Source: Ligustrum vulgare (lineage: Eukaryota; Streptophyta; Magnoliopsida; Lamiales; Oleaceae). Taken from it: 64,000 nt of DNA. The stretch is taken from contig OY743187.1 of NCBI GenBank assembly GCA_963555705.1, positions 10,678,133 to 10,742,132 on the forward strand, written 5' to 3'. A program made the position numbers and the translations under genes. Under the pieces are notes generated by a model. The model did not search any database. It saw only the letters and a list, made by a program, of their open reading frames with translations, and was not told the origin of the DNA. Shown here one piece after another: positions 24,550 through 36,270 of the stretch; within the stretch, counting starts at the first letter, position 1; every line of letters begins with the position of its first letter.

Positions 24550-25478
24550 CTGTACAACACAAGATAAGCTTAATATCATAAGATGAACAAACAATCTTTG
24601 AACCACGAGTAATTAAGGACAAAATAATGTTCCAATGATAGAATCATGACTATAATTTATGTAAACAATACCTTACTACATGCACTCTTAATTTTACATC
24701 CTAATGTTAAATATTTAAGGAAAGAACAATGTTCCAACAAAAGAATCACACACTACAATTTATGTAAATAATACATCCTCGTGCTGGAATATTGGAATCA
24801 GTGATACATAACGCCACATGATTGATGAAAAAATCAATTCTAGCCAATTCAATACGTACTTGAGCTAAACGAACTACTCCTAAAACAGCTGGACCTTTGG
24901 ACTCAGAAACAGCAGCTGAAACTATAAAATTTGTATCACAAATCAGGTGCCATTCTCTTGTAAATATAAAATGAAATATGGAAAAACAAAGCTATACAAT
25001 CTCAAACATAAAAATGAATAAGCTCATTAAGCAACAAAAAAGGGAATTTTGTCAAATAAAAATGTGGTTGTTCTGAAATATGAACAAACCTACGAAGGAG
25101 AAACAAATCATGGTATAAAAATTGTTAAAATGTTAAATATATATCTGGAAAAGATAATTCATGATCACTCATCAAAGGAGATCATTAGCACATGTGAGAT
25201 GAAAGACGAGGAGGACAATGTGAACTTAAGATTATAGTTCACCTTCTGGCATCCGTTGTTCAATTAATCGGCCATTCATTTAGACCAGTTTGCTCCAAGG
25301 CTTCAAGCAATATCTTTACTGGTGAAGTCCCTAAAACCCTTACAACTTGATTGTTGAAGTCAAAGGAAGATACAAGAGTAAGAAATCATTAGATTCATTA
25401 CTCTTTATTACCCTCACAAAAATCAGTTTGCATTTTATTCTTGTCCGAGTTAACATAGCCTTCATATTTCATGTAAAC
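24550..25478 (-). other. Unidentified gene-like remnants
   Basis: On the - strand I can read a peptide with AVSESKGPAVLGVVRLAQVR (about 24960-24850) and another with TSPVKILLEALEQTGLNEW (about 25345-25265) before a frame break. Both look like former coding exons of a host gene, but I do not recognise the family. They lie in the same orientation as the PDI-like fragment, which suggests one chimeric block. The rest is AT-rich and featureless. Confidence 0.4.
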
Positions 25479-26061
25479 TGATGAGCAGTTATTTTCTCTA
25501 CCCCGAACACGACCTGTTATGCTTTCCCCGAACATCATCAGTGATGGTATAGCGATATTGTTTTCCCCGAACATTATGTTTCCCCGAGGAACACATACCC
25601 CGAGGAGATGTTTTACATATTACAATTCATATATTGGTCGGGGTCATATCTGTTCGGGGTCATCCACGAACCTCGTGTGGGGCCCCCTATCTGACGTGTA
25701 ATATGTCATTTTCCTATGAATGCTAGGGATTATCTCCTAACCCAACATCTGATGATTCAATCCCTGAAAAGTAGGAAGATGATTCCTAATAGGACTCATG
25801 CAACTAAGGTATTTCAGTCCTATTATAACTCGTTTATATATATATATATAGGTGGCTCTCAATCACAATACAGGTACACAATTATTATTTTTCCAGTTTA
25901 TAGCCTCTTGCATAAATTTTCTTTCCTCTTTACTGACTTAAGCATCGGAGGGGCGACGAGGACACACCTCCTCGCCTTTATTGCAGGTATTCAGAGTTCA
26001 AGTTCGTGCCAGCTTATTGCTCGAGCTCGGAATATCTAAGGTACAACTTTTTGCTTCATCA
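25479..26061 (+). repeat. 5' LTR of Tat element 1
   Basis: TG...CA ends, 583 bp. It contains at least seven CCCCGA or TCGGGG motifs in its first 180 bp and a TATATA run near 25838, probably the core promoter. It ends GCTTCATCA before the primer site. Confidence 0.93.
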
Positions 26062-26062
26062 T

Positions 26063-26080
26063 TGGCGTCGTCTGTGGGAA
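26063..26080 (+). other. Primer binding site
   Basis: TGGCGTCGTCTGTGGGAA begins two bases past the 5' LTR. The TGG start fits pairing with the CCA end of a tRNA. I do not assign the tRNA. Confidence 0.75.
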
Positions 26081-26095
26081 CTAGAGCTAGAAGCC

Positions 26096-29000
26096 ATGGT
26101 TAATACACGTTCTGGACTTCCGCAAGCAAACTTACCTGCCCATGATCACACTGTTGGGGGAGAGCAGGTACCCCAAGCAACACCACGCGACCAATCTACG
26201 CTGTCAGGAAATCAGACATCACCCCAGCAACCCGCTGCTGATACACATGCAGAATTGGAAGAGCTCCGTCAGCAGGTTGCTACCCTTACGCAGATGCTCA
26301 CGCAGCAGAGCCAGCGCAGTACCCCGACCTCCGAAGAGGGGAACGCTTCAAGGGTCCAGCCGCAGAACCATGCCCCTAACATTGGTAGGGCCAGTACTTC
26401 AGGATTGCCGTCATCGCCACCAAACGTTATGAGTTCAAGAACGGTGGCCATGCCCCCTGCTGAGCTCTCCAGAATTATCCAGGATGGAATAGCAGCGGGT
26501 ATGCGACAAAACACACAGGCCCTAGCAGGGTTCACCTCGAGCACACCATTCACGCCAGATGTTTTGGCCTTTCCCCTACCAGACAGGTTCAAGTTCCCGA
26601 GGATAAAAGAGTATGATGGTACAACTGATCCAGTGAACCATCTTAATATATACACTGATGTCATGAATCTGCAAGCTGCCCCCGATCAGGTTATGTGCAA
26701 GGCTTTCCCCCAAACTCTGACAAGTGCCGCTAGAGATTGGTTCTCTACACTTGAACCAAACTCCATTCCAACATTCGCAGACCTTGCTAACAAATTTTCG
26801 GCCTTCTTTGCAAGTAGTAAGCGTATAAAGAAGACAGCTGCTTCGCTCATGAGACTCAGCTAAGGACAGAATGAGACATTGCGCAAATTCATGACCAGGT
26901 TCAACGCAGAAAGGTTGCAAGTTCCTGACCTTCATATTTCTGCTGCTGTATCAGCGCTTACTCAGGCTGTGAGGTGTGAGGCATTCAAGATGTCCTTATC
27001 AAAAACACCGCCAAAATTTGTAACTGACCTTCTCACTCGGGCTGAGAAGTACGTGAATATGGAGGAAGCTATGAATCCGAAGAGGAGCGATACAACCCTC
27101 GAAAAATCTGAACGGAAGGATAGTAGAAACGATCGGAAGAGACAGCGTGAGGATAGTTCGAGGCAGGGGCGTGATCGAGATGATCGGGGAAAAGGAAGGA
27201 ATGAGCAGCCGCCTTCTTTCACTCCATTGAATGCTCCTCGGGCTGACATTCTTATGGAAATCAAAGATATGAAGGAATTAAAGTGGCCATCCAGAATTAG
27301 ATCCCCGCCAGATAAGCGTGACAAGAGTAAGTACTGTGATTTTCATCATGATCATGGGCACACTACAGAAACTTGCTATGCCTTACAGCGAGAAATAGAA
27401 GCATTGATCAAGAGGGGCTTCCTGAAAACATATGTGGAGGGTGAAAAACGGCAGAAGCGTGAGCGTGAGCATGATCAACCGCCGAGGAGTAACAAGCCAA
27501 CGGCAGGAACAATCAACATTATCATATTTGGAACAGCCTCGGGAGGAGATTCACAAAATGGGCGCAAAATATACGCCAGACAGTCCTCGGTCACCGAGCA
27601 AGTTTGTCACCCTGACATCACCTTTGGCTCTGATGATATGGAAGGAGTGGTCACTCCTCATGACGATGCTATGGTAGTTACAGCAATCATAGCCAACTAC
27701 GAGGTGAGAAGAATATTGGTAGACAATGGAAGCGCAGCTAATGTGTTATCGCATGAGGCTTTCATTAAAATGGGGATATCAGCAAGCAGCTTAAGGCCAA
27801 TCAGGACCCCCCTGCAAGGATTTGGGGGAAGTATCATTATGCCCGAAGGAACCACCGAACTCCCATTGACATTGGGGACAGACCCGAAGCAGGTAACAGA
27901 GATCACAATGTTTCACATTGTGAGGGCTCCAATGACGTACAACGTGATACTTGGCCGACCACCGTTGAACAACATCAAAGCAATAGTGTCAACATTCCAC
28001 CTTGCCATGAAATTTCCAACAGCAGAAGGTGTGGGTGTAGTTCGGGGAGACCAGACAGTAGCCAGGCAGTGTTATGTTACTAGCGTCAAGAACCTCCCAG
28101 CTAAGGTCGCACAGGTGGATACGATGGAGCCCGACCTCGAGCACCGAGGTAGGCTTTCACCAGTTGAGGAATTGCTGGATGTCAAGGTCGGACCGGGGAA
28201 AAATGTCATCATTGGTCGGGATCTCGATGACGGTCTAAAAATCGTGCTCACGCAGTGTTTAAAAGAGAACATTGATGTATTCGCCTGGAGTGTCGAGGAC
28301 ATTCCTGGAATTGAGCCCAAGATTGCCGCACACAGCTTAAACGTAAACCCCGACGCACGGCCCATTAAACAGAGGAAGAGACAGTTCGCCCCTGATCTTC
28401 GAATTGTGATTCAAGAAGAGATCGGTAAGCTCTTAAAAGCAGGGTTCATTAGGGAGGTTCATTACCCAGAATGGCTTGCAAACGTGGTCTTGGTAAAGAA
28501 GAGCAACGGCAAGTGGCGAGTTTGTGTGGACTATACCGATCTAAATAAGGCATGCCCCAAGGACAGCTATCCATTACCACGAATTGACAACCTCGTGGAT
28601 AGCACCTCGGGCCATAAGATGTACAGCTTCCTTGATGCATTTTCGGGTTACCATCAAATCCCAATGGCAGAGGATGATCAGGAAAAAACATCATTCATGG
28701 CTAATTCTGCAATTTATTGTTATAAGGTATGCCCTTTGGCCTAAAGAATGCTGGCGCAACCTACCAGAGGTTGATAAACAAGGTGTTTGCAGGATTGATT
28801 GGGAAAAATATTGAAGCATATGTTGACGACATGGTTGTCAAAAGCACAGAAACTGACAAACATGTTCAGGACCTCGAGGAGGTGTTCTTCACGCTCAGAA
28901 AGTACAAGATGAAATTGAACCCAGCTAAATGTGTGTTCGGGGTATCTTCGGGAAAGTTTTTGGGCTTCATGATCACTCATCGGGGTATAGAGGCCAACCC

Positions 29001-31365
29001 CGATAAGATACAGGCTCTAATTGCAATGGAGTCTCCCAAAAGTAGAAAAGATGTGCAGAAGCTGACAGGTCGGGTGGCAGCGCTTAACAGGTTCATGTCA
29101 AGAGCAGCTGACAAGTGTTTCCCCTTTTTCAGAATACTTAGGGGAAATAAGAACTTCGAGTGGAATGAGGAATGTGAGCATGCGCTGCAACATCTGAAGG
29201 AGTCCCTAGCAATGCCTCCTGTACTTACAAAACCAAGTCCGGGAGATGTGTTATTCCTATACTTGGATGTCTCTCAAAATGCAGTAAGCTCAGTGCTCGT
29301 CAAAGAGGTTGGTCGAGCCTAGCAGCCTATATATTATGTCAGCAAAGTCCTCCTTGACGCCGAAACCCGTTACACCCTTGCAGAGCAATTGGCATTGGCA
29401 CTGGTTGTAGCTGCAAGGAAGTTGAGGCAATACTTCCAATCACATACAATCATGGTACTTACAAATCAGCCCTTGAAGTATATACTTCAGAAGCCCGATG
29501 TATCCGGGAGATTGCTAAAATGGGCCATTGAACTTGGCGAGTTTGATATTGAGTTCAAGCCCCGACCATCGATAAAGGCACAGGCCTTGGCGGACTTTAT
29601 TGCGGAGCTCACACCAAGGCCTCGGGGGGCAGTGGATAGCCCGAGCATATCCGAGCGCTGTTGGAAAATTTTTGTGGATGGGGCATCCAACTCCTCGGGC
29701 TCAGGTGCAGGGGTCATACTTATAAGCCTGGACCAACAGGTTGAAATACAGTGCACTTTGAGATTTGAGTTTGAAACAACAAACAACGAAGCAGAATATG
29801 AAGCCGTCATCATTGGGCTTGAGGTTGCTCATGGCCTTGAACTTGATCATGTAAAGGTATACAGTGATTCCCAGCTTGTGGTTGGACAGCTCGATGGCAC
29901 ATTCGAGAAGAAAGAGGAGAAGATGAGTTTGTACTGCATGCGTGTTCACGACCTGCAGAGGATGTTCGGAAGTTGCGAGATCCTGAAAATACCTAGATCA
30001 GAAAACATAAAAGCCGATTCACTATCTAGACTTGTGTTCATGAGTATTGATAATCTGGAGAGAACGGTTCATATGAAATATGTGACGCACCCTAGTATTG
30101 ACCTGAGGCCTGCGATTATGGACATTGATCACAAGCCATCCTGGATGGACCCCATCACCAAGTTTTTAACTGAAGAAAGTCTCCCCGGTGACCAGAGGGA
30201 GGCCAGGACCGTGAAACAAAGAGCAACAAGGTACTATATGATAAACGGAGTTCTTTTCAGAAGGAGTTTTACCTTGCCATATCTCAGATGTCTCAAACCT
30301 TCTGAAGCTGCTCAAGCTCTTGCAGAAGTACATGAAGGCATGTGTGGGAATCACCAGGGGGCTAGGTCATTAGCCCACAGACTCCTCAGGTACGGATACT
30401 ATTGGCCGACCATGAGGGCAGAGGCATTAAATTATGTGAAGAAGTGTGACAAGTGTCAGAGGCACGGAAATATCATACACCGACCAGCCGGAGATCAAAC
30501 TCCTATTCCGTGTCTGGGACCATTTGAACAGTGGGGGATCGATATCTTGGGCCCTTTCCCCGTTGCACGGGGACAGTTGAAGTTCATAGCAGTAGCAGTT
30601 GAATATTTCACTAAGTGGGTGGAGGCTGAACCTCTAGCAACAATTTCAGAATCCAAACTAAGATCTTTCGTTTGGAAATCTATCATATGCAGGTTTGGCC
30701 TACCGAGAGTATTGATAACGGACAATGGCAGACAGTTTGATAACGCACAGTTCAAAAGTTTTTGTGCAAGTCTTCATATTGATCATCGTCGGACATCAGT
30801 TGCACACCCCCAGAGTAATGGGCTCGCAGAAGTGACGAACATGATAATACTCCAAGACCTTCGCATGAGGATAGGAGATGCACGAGGATCTTGGCCTGAG
30901 GAACTACTGGACATACTTTGGTCCTACAGGACCACACACCGAACAGCTACTGGGGAGACTCCATTCATGCTCGCCTTCGGGATAGAGGCAACAATCCCCA
31001 TTGAAGTAGGCATGCCCAGTTACAGGTGTCTTTTCCCAAATATGGAAGGGGAATGTACGGGCGAGCACCTTGACTTGCTCGAGGAAGTTCGCGAGCAGGA
31101 AAGCATGAGGATAGCATCATACCAGAGTAGAGCGGCCAAGTACTTCAACAGCAAGGTCACACCAAGGAAGTTTAGGGCAGGAGATCTTGTGCTGAGGAAA
31201 GCAGAAGCAGCTGGTCATCCACCAGGCAAGCTCGAGGCAACTTGGGAAGGACCATATGAAGTTATACGACAGACCCGAGGAGGATCATACAGTCTTCGGG
31301 ATCTTACAGGAACGCCACTACCAAGAGCTTGGAATGCAGACAACCTGAAAATCTACTACAAGTAG
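26096..31365 (+). pseudogene. gag-pol polyprotein of Tat element 1 (broken)
   Basis: One reading frame from ATG 26096 through gag, protease, RT, two RNase H domains and integrase, interrupted three times. Gag has the RFKFPRIKEYDGTTDP motif and a Cys/His knuckle-like CDFHHDHGHTTETC near 27335. The protease has VDNGSAANVL near 27720. RT has FLDAFSGYHQI and YVDD near 28820. The first RNase H spans about 29240-29600. The second, archaeal-type RNase H has FVDGASNSSGSG near 29675. Integrase has the HHCC finger (GNHQGAR, CDKCQRH), core acidic residues in GIDILGPF, TDNGRQF and SNGLAEV, and a GPY-type C-terminus (WEGPYEV). Breaks: TAA at 26861-26863 in gag, a one-base shift near 28727 in RT, and TAG at 29320-29322 in the first RNase H. 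It ends at 31365. Confidence 0.93.
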
Positions 31366-31507
31366 CGGAGTCAAACTTTGTAGTTCGTTCTCTTTAATTT
31401 TCAGTACATTTCATTTTTAATTTCAGTCACGACCTGCGAGCCAACTCTTATTTCCCCAAAGACATGTAAATAAAAGATATTTTTCTCCAATTATGTTGTT
31501 TATCTCC

Positions 31508-32070
31508 AAAGCCTTCCCCACGAGGAAGCACACAAAGTCTTGCCCACGAGCAAGCACTCAAAAGCCTTCCCCACGAGGAAGCACACAAAGTCTTGCCACG
31601 AGCAAGCACTCGAAAGTCTTCCCCACGAGGAAGCACACAAAGTCTTGCCACGAGCAAGCACTCGAAAGCCTTCCCCACGAGGAAGCACACAAAGTCTTGC
31701 CACGAGCAAGCACTCGAAAGCCTTCCCCACGAGGAAGAACACAAAGTCTTGACCACGAGCAAGCACTCGAAAGCCTTTCCCACGAGGAAGCACACAAAGT
31801 CTTACCATGAGCAAGCACTCGAAAGCCTTCCCCACGAGGAAGCACACAAAGTCTTGCCACGAGCAAGCACTCGAAAGCCTTCCCCACGAGGAAGCACACA
31901 AAGTCTTGCCACGAGCAAGCACTCGAAAGCCTTCCCCACGAGGAAGCACACAAAGTCTTGCCACGAGCAAGCACTCGAAAGCCTTCCCCACGAGGAAGCA
32001 CACAATGTCTCACCCATAAGCATGCACTTGAAAGGCTTCCCCATGGGGAAGCACGCAAAGCTTGACCCAC
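31508..32070. repeat. 52-bp tandem array (about 11 copies)
   Basis: The unit reads GCCTTCCCCACGAGGAAGCA, then CACAAAGTCT, then TGCCACGAGCAAGCACTCGA and AA. Copies differ by a few bases. Each unit holds two short hairpins: CTTCC-CCACGA-GGAAG and CTTGC-CACGA-GCAAG. It lies just after the pol stop, between the convergent pol and antisense genes. Open frames on both strands through the array are by-products of its 52-53-bp period. Confidence 0.92.
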
Positions 32071-32149
32071 GAGCAGAAATTTCAAACACTAACCCCAAGC
32101 GTCACTAATAGCACTGCCATCATAATTGCGGTTCCTAATTGATCGGGGT

Positions 32150-32710
32150 TCCACACGTGCTCGGGGTTATTACTTGATGTTCATCATTAACCCTATGCTC
32201 GGGGTTATTGCTTGATGTTCATCATTCACCCTATGCTCGGGGTTATTACTTGATGTTCATCATTAACACTATGCTCGGGGTTATTACTTGATGTTCATCA
32301 TTAAACTTGTGCTCGGGGGTCATTACTTGATGTTCATCATTGACCCTATGCTTGGGGTTATTACTTGAATATGCTCGGGGTTATTACTTGATGTTCATCA
32401 TTAACACTATGCTCGGGGTTATTGTTTGATGTTCATCATTCACCCTATGTTCGGGGTTATTACTTGATGTTCATCATTAACACTATGCTCGGGGTTATTA
32501 CTTGATGTTCATCATTGAACCTATGCTCGGGGTTATTGCTTGATGTTCATCATTAACCCTATGCTCGGGGTTATTGCTTGATGTTCATTATTAACACTAT
32601 GTTCGGGGTTATTACTTAATGTTCATCATTAATCCTATGCTCGGGTTATTACTTGATGTTCATTATTAGTCCTGTGCTCGGGGTTATACATAACGTTCGT
32701 TATTAAATCC
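32150..32710. repeat. 38-bp tandem array carrying TCGGGG (about 14 copies)
   Basis: The unit is TGCTCGGGGTTATTACTTGA, then TGTTCATCATTAACCCTA. Copies differ slightly and one is truncated near 32370. The TCGGGG core is the same motif that is dense in the LTRs. The array ends about 110 bp before the antisense gene's stop codon. Confidence 0.92.
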
Positions 32711-32821
32711 CATGATCGGGGATGCACCAGTTCTCGTACGCTACTGTTCAAATATACGTAAAACAGATTTTCATTACAACTTTCGGTTCAGACAAAAAAA
32801 AGGGGGTGTTCGGGGATGAAA

Positions 32822-34626
32822 CTAGCTAGGGGGATTTTTGTCGACAACCTCCAGCTCGTCACCCGAACCTTCTTCGTCTCCATCCTCAGGACCTTCCTCG
32901 GATTCTGAGAGAACAAGGCCTTCTGTAAGTTCGGGGTCACCCCGAATATCCTCTGTCGGAAGCCCCTTTTTGCGCAGCAGAGCTCGCGCTTGTTTGAAAG
33001 CATAGTTGTAAGAGCCCGAGGCATACTCCCCTTGCATGAGCCCGAACTCCTCGGAGCCCTTAAAAGCCTCCACTGCAGATGCACGAGCAACCTCGGCAGC
33101 GATCAGCTTCTCCTCACAACTTTTCTGGGTTTGCTCAAGCTCGAGTTTTAGCTCTTCAGCTCGGTCCATAGCCTCCCCAAGTTCCTTCTTTAGTACGTCC
33201 TTTTCCCGCTTCAAATCCTTGTTTTCTCCCCCGAGCTGCTCTATTTTCATCTCGCGGATGGTCACGTTATTGCTCAAACTCTCAGCTCGTTCACCCTCGT
33301 CGACAGCCCGAAGGGCAATGCCCTGGGCAATGAACAAAGCCTGCAATTTTGATAAACTATGAGAACGCGGGTTTAAGATTGAAAATATATATATGTATAC
33401 ATATATGGTCGTTCTTACCCTGTTCAGCACAGCCTCCAGATGCCTGAGGGCCATGCTCGGGCTTAGCTCTTTCCTGTATCTCTCCACAACATCCGGCGAC
33501 TAAGAAGCCTCCTTGGATGTGTCATCCTCGAGCTCCACAACATCGGGGGGGACTTTCACCGGGGATACACGAGGAGGAGGAAGAACTTCCTCAAGATCTT
33601 CATCCCTAAGGGTTGTGCGTGAACCTTCCCCAGGTCCGCTAGCGACCCGAGGCCTCTTCTTGCTTTTTTTCACCGGGGGCCGACCAGTAGCCCCGGCCTT
33701 GCCTTTCAAGAAACTGTTCAACCGGGATGGATCAAACGACATTATCTCTGAAAAAATATTGACAAAGGCATTATATCGACCAAAAAAATATATATATAGG
33801 AGAGGGACGAGCACATGTCCTACCCCCAAAATTAGTGACTCCAGCACGATCTAAGGCATCGTCCCCGAGCAATTCATCCAAGTTATTTTTTAATGGCTCT
33901 AAACCCTCAATCATCATCCTATCACGCTCTAAAGCCTCAAAATAAGCTTGGCCCTCATTGAACTTTGCGGTGTCCGGAATTACCCAGTTCGACCCAAAAG
34001 GAATGCCCGGGCTCCTGAGGAATTATGTAGAAGAACCTCTCCTTCCAACCCCGAAGGGAGCTCGGCATCCTAGGCATCTTAAATCTACCCCGACTAGATA
34101 AATAGGCAAAACACGTAAAATGGGGAAGTTGTTTGAGCTCGAACACCAACCTACAGAGATCTATTCGGGGAACTACCGAAAATACCCTACAGGCAATGAA
34201 AAAATATACCAACATTCTCCAAGCATTGGGCACTAATTGCCCCAGGCACATAGAGTGCTCCACGAGGAACTGAATAAAAAACGGATGTAGTGGCCACCTT
34301 AACCCGGCCTTCAGAGCATCCCTATATACTAATATCTCCCCCTCTCGAGCACGCACTACCCTATCCTCAGAAACTGGAGCCCTAATATCACATCGAGGCA
34401 TTAGCCCGAATTCCCTAGCTACCTCGATGATCTTATGCTCCTTATATATACATCTAACATCAGGATAGGTTAGGGGTGTTTCCTCTTCCCCCTGAACTCG
34501 AGGCCTAAAGTCTACGGGGTGTGCCACAGTGATTAAAGAGTTCCCTACATCCTCGGGATTACAGTGCTCGCTACCCGAACTGTTGGAGCTACTATCACTA
34601 CCCGAACTCTCACTACTACTAGACAT
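32822..34626 (-). pseudogene. Antisense spliced gene of Tat element 1 (gypsy-type Transposase_28-like)
   Basis: Runs opposite to pol between the 3' LTR and the tandem arrays. Exons: 34626-33824, 33747-33419 and 33340-32822, with GT-AG introns of 76 and 78 bp. The N-terminus is Ser/Glu-rich (SSSSESSGSDSSS). The next region (LRWPLHPFFIQFLVEH, LVPNAWRMLVYF) matches the plant family Pfam calls putative gypsy-type transposon (PF04195, from memory). The middle is basic (KKSKKRPR). The third exon is a long heptad-rich coiled coil with an acidic tail. Two breaks are seen: a frame change at about 34000-34030 and an in-frame TAG (33500-33502). Function is unknown. A homologue sits in the same place in the second Tat element (59138-61900). 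Confidence 0.8.
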
Positions 34627-34763
34627 TTCCTAGAAAATTGTTTAAACTTAAGAGTTCGAGCTCTTACCTTAAATACCAGCGCACCAAAACACACTCCTCG
34701 AGCACGATCTCTGTGATTTCACTCTCAAGGGCAAAGGTAGAGTACCAAATGGGGGAGGCTCCC

Positions 34764-34771
34764 TATTTATA
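34764..34771 (-). promoter_or_regulatory. TATA box of the antisense gene, element 1
   Basis: On the - strand GTATAAATAGGGAG lies about 140 bp upstream of the antisense ATG (34626). It is inside the element, not in the LTR, so the gene probably has its own promoter. Confidence 0.65.
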
Positions 34772-34984
34772 CTGTGAATATGCACGAATACCAACGGTCG
34801 CGTGATCTGTGCCATAAACGATGACACTTGTCATCAATCCGTGGCCCACGTGGCCTGCCATACGTCACGTCATTTCAGAACGACGTGTCACATGTCAGGA
34901 ACCTCTCTAAGGTGCCACGTCATCCCCGAGCCTTTCTCATTGTTCAATTGTGCATCCACGCTTCTCCATAGCTTGAGCATGGAT

Positions 34985-34997
34985 GCGCGGGGGCCAG
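34985..34997 (+). other. Polypurine tract region
   Basis: GCGCGGGGGCCAG directly precedes the 3' LTR, the place where plus-strand synthesis is primed. It is less purely purine than usual. Confidence 0.6.
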
Positions 34998-35586
34998 TGA
35001 TGAGTAGTTATTTTCTCTACCCCGAACACGACCTGTTATGCTTTCCCCGAACATCATCAGTGATGGTATCACGATATTGTTTTCCCCGAACATTATGTTT
35101 CCCCGAGGAGCACATACCCCGAGGAGATGTTTTACATATTCCAATTCATATATTGGTCGGGGTCATATCTGTTCGGGGTCATCCACGAACCTCATGTGGG
35201 GCCCCCTATCTGACGTGTAATATGTCATTTTCCTATGAATGCTAGGGATTATCTCCTAACCCAACATCTGATGATTCAATCCCTGAAAAGTAGGAAGATG
35301 ATTCCTAATAGGACTCATCCAACTAAGGTATTTCAGTCCTATTATAACTCATTTATATATATATATCTATAAATAGGTGGCTCTCAATCACAATACAGGT
35401 ACACAATTATTATTTTTCCAGTTTATAGCCTCTTGCATAAATTTTCTTTCCTCTTTACTGACTTAAGCATCGGAGGGGCGACGAGAACACACCTCCTCGT
35501 CTTTATTGCAGGTATTCAGAGTTCAAGTTCGTGCCAGCTTATTGCTCGAGCTCGAAATATCTAAGGTACAATTTTTTGCTTCATCA
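34998..35586 (+). repeat. 3' LTR of Tat element 1
   Basis: 589 bp, nearly identical to the 5' LTR. About 11-12 substitutions are visible, plus an extra CTATAA-like stretch in the TA run. It ends TCATCA before the TSD TAAAC. Confidence 0.93.
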
Positions 35587-35591
35587 TAAAC

Positions 35592-36270
35592 CATAAACTT
35601 CGACTGCCATGACATGACATGACATCAATTTAAGGTTCGGATATCTAAACATAGCTAAAATGATACACAAATATACCGAATGACCAAATGTCACAACTCT
35701 TTCCCCGAAAACAAAAATCAACTGAGAAGAAAAGTTTTTAGAAGAGGAAAAATATTGAATTGGATAAAACACTGTCGATATGAAGCGGAGAGAAAGGTAT
35801 GGGAGAAGCAGATAGAAGTATAGGAATGTCGTTTGCTGAAATTTAAGAGAGAGTGAGAGGGAAAAAAAAAGTGGCCAAAATGGCATTGCGATTTTCATCT
35901 TACGATTTGTCAAATGAATTATGAATGGAAGTTTACAAAATACTTTTGCTTCAATTACATTGTTTATTGTATCCGAGGTTGTTTCAGTCTTTAAGTGTAG
36001 GTCAGACTTTCAACTTTCCCAATATTCGAGCGTATTAAGATTTTCAATTTTTGAAAAGTTCTCGAACTTTGATTTTATTTCAAGAGCAGTTATTTGCATT
36101 CACCACGTTGGCGTTAAAACTGCCACGAACACATGACATTCTCCTAGCAAACTTGAAATGAAAAGTATGCGAAAAATAGATGTAAATGTAAATATACAAT
36201 CTATCTAGATCTAAATTTACATCTTCTACGTCTACAATCCATCTACATCTACATCCACATTTACAATCTA
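35592..36270 (-). other. Leader-like sequence and short repeats
   Basis: On the - strand 35880-35600 reads like a plant 5' leader: a CT-rich tract, then TTTTCTTCTCAG and an ATG near 35608 (MAVEVYG). It is cut off by element 1 at the TSD. It may be the front of the gene block that continues at 25478. 36190-36270 has degenerate ATCTACATCTACA repeats. No intact gene. Confidence 0.4.

Larger units (their letters stand above)
25474..35591 (+). mobile_element. Complete Ty3/gypsy LTR retrotransposon, Tat-type (element 1)
   Basis: Two LTRs (25479-26061 and 34998-35586) flanked by identical 5-bp TSDs TAAAC enclose the following: primer site, a one-frame gag-pol, tandem arrays, an antisense gene and a polypurine tract. 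Domain order is PR-RT-RNaseH-second RNaseH-IN. The extra archaeal-type RNase H after the ordinary one is the mark of the Tat lineage. The polyprotein is broken, so the copy is defective. About a dozen substitutions plus an indel in the TA run separate the LTRs (about 2%), so the insertion is fairly recent. It has landed in the same block as the gene fragments at 21.9-25.4 kb. Confidence 0.95.

Noticed and set aside
31493..32108. Long open frames on both strands rich in repeated peptides
   Set aside because: They are produced by the 52-bp tandem array, differ only by array phase, and have no start context or family match.
31508..32710. CRISPR-like regular repeats
   Set aside because: Repeats are head to tail without unique spacers, in a plant retrotransposon.
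34630..34667. Apparent 5' UTR intron just before the antisense ATG of element 1
   Set aside because: Donor and acceptor words fit, but 38 nt is too short for a plant intron.
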